A stretch of 55,741 nucleotides of DNA from Thalassorhabdus alkalitolerans (GTDB lineage: Bacteria > Bacillota > Bacilli > Bacillales > Marinococcaceae): assembly GCF_042656585.1 (NCBI RefSeq), contig NZ_JBHSPG010000001.1, one strand, 5' to 3'. How positions within the stretch are numbered: position 1 is the first letter of the stretch; each line of letters starts with the position of its first letter. The position numbers and the translations under genes were made by a program. This document shows positions 51,847 to 55,741 of this stretch, piece after piece. Below the pieces are notes generated by a model that did no database searches, was not told where the DNA came from, and was given only the letters and a program-made list of their open reading frames with translations.

Positions 51847-52198
51847 AATTTTTGTAAATGGGATGGAGTTTTACGCCTATCACGGGGTATTTCCGGAAGA
51901 AAACAAGTTGGGACAACGTTTTCGAGTGGATTTGACTCTTGAAGCAGATCTGAGCGAAGCAGCAGCCAGTGATGATTTAAAGAAAAGCGTGAATTATGGA
52001 GAAGCCTACCAGGTTGTAAAAGAAATTGTCGAAGGACAAACATATGATTTAGTGGAAACCATAGCCCAGGCAATTACTGATAAAGTACTGGCAGAGTTTT
52101 CAATTATTGAGAGGGTCACTGTTAAAGTGATTAAGCCTGATCCTCCAATACCCGGACATTATGATTACGTTGCCATTGAACTAACGAGGGAAAGATAA
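51839..52198 (+). CDS. folB: Dihydroneopterin aldolase
   Basis: FolB converts dihydroneopterin to 6-hydroxymethyl-dihydropterin and glycolaldehyde. The 119-residue tunnel-fold protein starts MDKIFVNGMEFYAYHGVFPEE, with catalytic Glu/Lys residues expected from YAYHGVFPEE and the VKVIKPDPPIPG block. The start is TTG 51839 within the end of folP, after AGGAAGGTGAG. folK begins at the next base. Confidence 0.95.
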   Translation: MDKIFVNGMEFYAYHGVFPEENKLGQRFRVDLTLEADLSEAAASDDLKKSVNYGEAYQVVKEIVEGQTYDLVETIAQAITDKVLAEFSIIERVTVKVIKPDPPIPGHYDYVAIELTRER

Positions 52199-52729
52199 AT
52201 GAATGAGGCCTATATCTCACTTGGCTCAAATATGGGGAACCGGGAGCAGTATTTGTTCGAAGCGGTTCACTTATTACAGCAAGTTCCAGGTGTTATCGTG
52301 GAAGAAAGTTCGTCTTTATATGAAACCGAACCGGTAGGTGTAACGGATCAGAAATCTTTTTTGAATATGGTCACTAAGATTCAAACAGAGCTTTCACCTG
52401 TGGAACTACTAGAAGCAACACAGGAAATTGAAAATAAATTACAGAGAGTAAGGGTTGTTCGGTGGGGCCCCCGCACAATAGACCTTGACATTTTACTCTA
52501 CAATAAAGAAAATATTGAAATGAGTCACTTAAATATCCCCCATCCCCGCATGATGGAAAGGGCTTTTGTATTAATACCGCTGCAAGAGCTTGCTCCTCAC
52601 CTTATCTTGCCGGGGTTTCATATAACGATAGATAAAGCGGTAGATCAGCTGTCAGATAAAGATAAAGAAGGTGTAAGCGCATGGAAAAGCAACATTGGGC
52701 AAGAAGAATTCGGGCATACCGAAAATTAA
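52199..52729 (+). CDS. folK: 2-amino-4-hydroxy-6-hydroxymethyldihydropteridine diphosphokinase
   Basis: FolK transfers pyrophosphate from ATP to the pterin before FolP acts. The 176-residue enzyme has LGSNMGNRE at about 8-16, the YETEPVG loop, and RWGPRTIDLDILLY near 89-102, whose aspartates bind magnesium. It starts immediately after the folB stop. The last 49 bp overlap yazB in another frame. Confidence 0.95.
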   Translation: MNEAYISLGSNMGNREQYLFEAVHLLQQVPGVIVEESSSLYETEPVGVTDQKSFLNMVTKIQTELSPVELLEATQEIENKLQRVRVVRWGPRTIDLDILLYNKENIEMSHLNIPHPRMMERAFVLIPLQELAPHLILPGFHITIDKAVDQLSDKDKEGVSAWKSNIGQEEFGHTEN

Positions 52730-52884
52730 AAGGCTATACCCAGCAAAGCTTTGCTAATGAGCTTGGAGTATCTGTTTCTTTATTGGGAGATGTTGAGCGT
52801 GGAACGCGCATCCCCGATGAAGAATTTATAGAGAAGGTCACCGAGGCACTAGGGATTTCAAAACACGAGCTTCAATCAGGTTGA
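52681..52884 (+). CDS. yazB: Helix-turn-helix protein YazB
   Basis: This 67-residue Xre/Cro-type DNA-binding protein has its HTH at about 17-40 (YTQQSFANELGVSVSLLGDVERG). It is homologous to B. subtilis YazB and lies in the same place between folK and dusB. Its targets are unknown. AAGGTG lies about 8 nt before the ATG, inside folK. The following gene, dusB, is broken here. Confidence 0.9.
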   Translation: MEKQHWARRIRAYRKLKGYTQQSFANELGVSVSLLGDVERGTRIPDEEFIEKVTEALGISKHELQSG

Positions 52885-52902
52885 CACAAAACGAAGGTGA
52901 AA

Positions 52903-53551
52903 ATGCTATAGGCATTTGAAATGAAGAATCGAGTGGTTCCTGCTCCGATGGCTGGTGTATGTCATCCGGCATCTCTGACCGCTAAGGATTTTGGAACGGG
53001 TTTGGTATGCGCAGAAATGGTGAGTGGCAAAGCCCTCTTGCATAGGAACGAGAAATCTCTTCAAACGCTTTACGTAGAGGAAAGAGAAAAGCTGCTGAGT
53101 CTCCAGATTTTCGGAGTGACTAAAGAAACGGTAACAACAGCCGCTAAGGTCATTGATAAGCAGACGAACGCGGACATTATTGAATATGTCCGGTTCCAAA
53201 AGTAACAAAGTGTGATGCCGGTGCCAAGTGGCTTCTCTACCCAAGGTCTATGAGATGGCAGCCGTACCGTTGATGCCGTTGACAAGCCAGTGACAGTGAA
53301 AATGCGCATGGCATGGGATAAGGACCACATACATGCCGTAAAAAATGCAAGAGCTATTGAAAGAGCGGGCGGACAAGCGGGTATCCCTTCATGGACGAAC
53401 GAGAGTGCAAATGTATGAAGGGACTGCAAATTGGGATATCATTAAGGAAGTAAATGATCACTTGCATACAAGAGAAGAAATTTCCAATGTTCTTTACAAC
53501 TACGTAGAAGAAGTGGAAGCGAGAGAAGCTGAAAAAGTTTCTGCCTGCTAA
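52903..53551 (+). pseudogene. dusB: tRNA-dihydrouridine synthase, disrupted (dusB pseudogene)
   Basis: A good SD (GAAGGTG) precedes ATG 52903, but codon 3 is TAG. The DusB signature then reads on: NRVVPAPMAGVC (52924 on), LVCAEMVS and LSLQIFG. Near 53190 about five codons before CPVPK are missing and the frame breaks. VPKVTKCDAGAKWLL continues out of frame near 53193, VDKPVTVKMRM near 53278 in another, and LHGRTRVQMYEG near 53382 in a third. After WDIIKEV about 110 residues of the C-terminal part are missing before the tail. No functional enzyme can be made. Homologous to B. subtilis DusB (YacF). Confidence 0.9.
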
Positions 53552-53651
53552 AAAGTGCTTGGATGTGCACGCCCCCTTCTTTAAACTGTAACTAGAGGTC
53601 TCCCTCCAAAGCGTCTTCCTTCCGTTGTTCTTTAAGGAGTTTTAGACGAAA

Positions 53652-53680
53652 GGAGCTAAAGCAGGGCTCCCTCTTTTTTT
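53652..53680 (+). terminator. Terminator after the dusB remnant
   Basis: GGAGC pairs with GGCTCC around a short loop, then CTCTTTTTTT. Confidence 0.6.
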
Positions 53681-53752
53681 ACATACTTTACTTAGGTTCA
53701 ATAGAGTTGAAAAATGGTGTACCGAAAATAAGCAGGATCGGGAGTTGATGAT

Positions 53753-55243
53753 ATGAGCGAAGAGCTTGAATATAATGACCAGATGAGTGTACGAAGAGAT
53801 AAGTTGAAGGCAATGCAAGAAGAGGGACAGGATCCATTTGGAGGCCGCTTTGAAAGAACTCATACTGCAGAGTCCATGAAAAAAGAATTCGATCAATATA
53901 CCAAGGATGAGCTTTCAGAAAAAGAAAGCCATGTCACTTTAGCTGGACGAATCATGACAAAGCGCGGGAAAGGGAAAGCAGGTTTTGCCCATATTCAGGA
54001 CCTTACCGGGCAGGTTCAGATCTACGTAAGAAAGGATCAAGTAGGCGAGGAACAATACGAAATATTCCAAAGCGCGGATATTGGCGATATTGTAGGTGTT
54101 AAGGGATCAGCTTTTAAAACAAAAGTTGGAGAGCTTTCAATCAAAGTGAGCGATTTCACCTTTTTATCTAAATCTCTTCGTCCTCTTCCAGATAAATTTC
54201 ACGGTTTAAAGGATGTAGAACAAAGATATCGGCAACGCTATCTGGATTTAATTGTGAACCCCGAAGTGCGCGATACATTTGTGACTCGAAGCAAAATCCT
54301 TCAATCCATGCGTCGGTACCTTGATGAAAATGGCTACTTGGAAGTGGAAACCCCTATGATGCATTCAATCCCCGGGGGGGCATCCGCGCGTCCTTTTGTG
54401 ACTCATCATAATGCCTTAGACATGGAGCTATACATGCGAATCGCGATAGAGCTTCATCTAAAAAGGCTCATTGTCGGTGGAATGGAAAAGGTGTATGAAA
54501 TCGGGCGAGTGTTCCGAAATGAAGGAGTTTCCACTCGTCACAATCCCGAATTCACCATGATTGAATTGTATGAAGCATATGCAGACTACAAAGATATAAT
54601 GAAATTAACGGAAAACGTGATCGCTCATATAGCACAGGAAGTGATCGGATCAACGAAAATTACCTATGGGGACTATGACGTAGACTTGACACCGGAGTGG
54701 AAAAGGGTTCATATGGTCGATGCAATAAAAGAATATACTGGTGTCGATTTTTGGCAGAATATGAGTGATGAAGAAGCAAGAGCTCTTGCAAAAGAGCATA
54801 AGGTACCTGTCAAAGAGACAATGAGCTTTGGGCATGTCGTTAACGAGTTTTTTGAACACTTTGTAGAAGAGAAACTTATTCAGCCAACGTTTGTGTATGG
54901 ACACCCCGTTGCTATTTCTCCCCTTGCCAAAAAGAATCCGGAGGATCCTAGATTTACGGATCGCTTTGAGCTGTTCATCGTAGGGAGAGAACATGCAAAC
55001 GCCTTTACTGAATTAAATGATCCGATAGACCAGCGGGAACGTTTCGAAGCACAAGTGAAGGAACGGGAGCAAGGAGACGATGAAGCACACATGATGGATG
55101 AAGATTTTCTAGAGTCTCTTGAATATGGTCTTCCGCCTACCGGTGGATTAGGTATAGGAATTGACCGGCTCGTTATGCTGTTAACGGATTCTCCATCTAT
55201 TCGTGACGTTTTGCTTTTCCCGCAAATGCGGCACCAAGAATAA
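53753..55243 (+). CDS. lysS: Lysyl-tRNA synthetase, class II
   Basis: LysS charges tRNA-Lys. The 496-residue protein has an N-terminal OB-fold anticodon-binding domain (about 60-165) and a class II catalytic domain with motif 1 (RSKILQSMRRYLDENGYLE), motif 2 (FRNEGVSTRHNPEF) and motif 3 (GGLGIGIDRLVML). GGGAGTTGATG precedes the ATG. Its place before an rRNA operon is as in B. subtilis. Confidence 0.98.
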   Translation: MSEELEYNDQMSVRRDKLKAMQEEGQDPFGGRFERTHTAESMKKEFDQYTKDELSEKESHVTLAGRIMTKRGKGKAGFAHIQDLTGQVQIYVRKDQVGEEQYEIFQSADIGDIVGVKGSAFKTKVGELSIKVSDFTFLSKSLRPLPDKFHGLKDVEQRYRQRYLDLIVNPEVRDTFVTRSKILQSMRRYLDENGYLEVETPMMHSIPGGASARPFVTHHNALDMELYMRIAIELHLKRLIVGGMEKVYEIGRVFRNEGVSTRHNPEFTMIELYEAYADYKDIMKLTENVIAHIAQEVIGSTKITYGDYDVDLTPEWKRVHMVDAIKEYTGVDFWQNMSDEEARALAKEHKVPVKETMSFGHVVNEFFEHFVEEKLIQPTFVYGHPVAISPLAKKNPEDPRFTDRFELFIVGREHANAFTELNDPIDQRERFEAQVKEREQGDDEAHMMDEDFLESLEYGLPPTGGLGIGIDRLVMLLTDSPSIRDVLLFPQMRHQE

Positions 55244-55260
55244 TAACCAAATGTAATAAC

Positions 55261-55292
55261 AAAAACACCTGCAGAAAAGGCAGGTGTTTTTT
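55261..55292 (+). terminator. lysS terminator
   Basis: AAAAACACCTGC pairs with GCAGGTGTTTTT around an AGAAAAG loop; T and A runs on either side would allow it to act in both directions. Confidence 0.9.
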
Positions 55293-55524
55293 GTAACTAA
55301 TGCAAGGGTAAAGGAGGGGGGAAAAGAACTATCATTTTCAGAGAGGTTCCGTTATCATTATAAAAGACATTAAAAAAAGTTAGTAAAGGTGTTGCATTTC
55401 TTTTTAGATGGTGATATATTATTTCTTGTCGCCAAAAAGCGATGAGGAAACAAACAAATAAAATTGAAGCAGTTATTATACTACGGTAATACAGCTTCTG
55501 GTCAGTCATTTCTTTTTATAGGTA
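55293..55524. other. AT-rich DNA upstream of the rRNA promoters
   Basis: No gene or clear hairpin. A minus-strand frame (55297-55509) lacks an SD and was not called. The A/T tracts just upstream of P1 may act as UP elements. Confidence 0.4.
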
Positions 55525-55553
55525 TTGACACTTTAGCCAGAACTTGTTACTAT
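55525..55553 (+). promoter_or_regulatory. rRNA operon promoter P1
   Basis: TTGACA at 55525-55530, a 17-bp spacer and TACTAT at 55548-55553. Confidence 0.8.
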
Positions 55554-55598
55554 AACATTCCTGCTTCAAAAAGCGCTCAAAAAACTTTAAAAAAGTTA

Positions 55599-55628
55599 TT
55601 GACTTTTTATCAACTATAGTGATATGAT
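55599..55628 (+). promoter_or_regulatory. rRNA operon promoter P2
   Basis: TTGACT at 55599-55604 and TATGAT at 55623-55628, 18-bp spacer. Tandem P1-P2 about 75 bp apart is typical of Bacillus rRNA operons. Confidence 0.8.
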
Positions 55629-55634
55629 AATAAA

Positions 55635-55741
55635 GTCGCAAAAAGAGCGGCAGGGAAATGTTGTCCTTTGAAAATCGAATGAAAGTCAAACGTCAGTTAA
55701 TTTCTATTAAAGTAAGTTAAGTTAGTTTCAAACATCTTCAT
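55635..55741 (+). ncRNA. rRNA operon leader (16S gene beyond the window)
   Basis: The leader holds CCTTTGAAAATCGAATGAAAG, close to the CTTTGAAAACT element found before 16S genes in Bacillus. The 16S rRNA itself starts past the window end. Confidence 0.75.

Noticed and set aside
55297..55509. Minus-strand 70-codon frame upstream of the rRNA promoters
   Set aside because: It has one hydrophobic stretch but no SD on its strand, no recognisable family, and lies in AT-rich DNA where such frames arise by chance.
1..55741. CRISPR array, prophage, insertion sequence or toxin-antitoxin system
   Set aside because: No regularly spaced repeats, no transposase- or integrase-like frame and no toxin-antitoxin pair were seen; the accessory content is limited to the exporter pair.

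Overview
The window is a contiguous block of the chromosome core of an endospore-forming member of the Bacillaceae (Firmicutes). Gene content and order follow the Bacillus subtilis stretch that starts after the first rRNA operon (csfB, yaaO, tmk) and runs to lysS and the next rRNA operon. Sporulation genes are numerous: csfB, fin, yabG, sspF, spoVG, spoVT, yabP, yabQ, spoIIE, yabS, yabT. TTG and GTG starts are frequent and Shine-Dalgarno (SD) sites are strong. I cannot name the genus. Nothing looks phage-derived, there is no insertion sequence, and there is no CRISPR array.

Layout. 1-85 is the 3' end of a 5S rRNA and its terminator. 554-7561 holds csfB, yaaO-tmk, darA-holB-ricT-yabA and trmN6-yazA-rsmI. 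abrB is the only minus-strand gene; it faces metG, which has a complete methionine T-box leader. 10918-20018 holds tatD, yabE, rnmV-rsmA, yabG, veg, sspF, ispE, purR-ridA and spoVG. 20211-28928 holds glmU-prs, ctc, pth, fin, mfd and spoVT. 29080-34776 holds yabM-yabN-rqcP, yabP-yabQ-divIC, yabR and tRNA-Met. 35177-44917 holds spoIIE, yabS-yabT, a split ThrE-type exporter pair, tilS, hprT and ftsH. 45154-53551 holds coaX, hslO, cysK and the folate cluster pabB-pabA-pabC-folP-folB-folK-yazB, ending in a wrecked dusB. lysS and the promoters and leader of another rRNA operon close the window.

The genes serve translation and tRNA/rRNA maturation (metG, lysS, rsmI, rsmA, rnmV, pth, tilS, ctc, rqcP), nucleotide, envelope and cofactor supply (tmk, prs, purR, glmU, ispE, folate genes, coaX, cysK), replication and repair (holB, yabA, mfd), and sporulation control. 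Many regulatory sites can be read directly: a sigma-H promoter at spoVG, a sigma-K promoter at yabG, a sigma-B-like promoter at ctc, paired PurBoxes at purR, a Spo0A box downstream of the abrB promoter, and a Spo0A-type promoter with a 21-bp spacer at spoIIE.

The departures from the standard arrangement are the best targets. They are a possible small RNA between yabR and tRNA-Met, a decayed dusB, an exporter pair between yabT and tilS, two gene-poor stretches that look like decayed sequence (86-553 and 13272-13987), a 21-codon ORF lying across a terminator before glmU, and a hairpin that covers part of the fin SD. I found no convincing wholly new multi-gene system.
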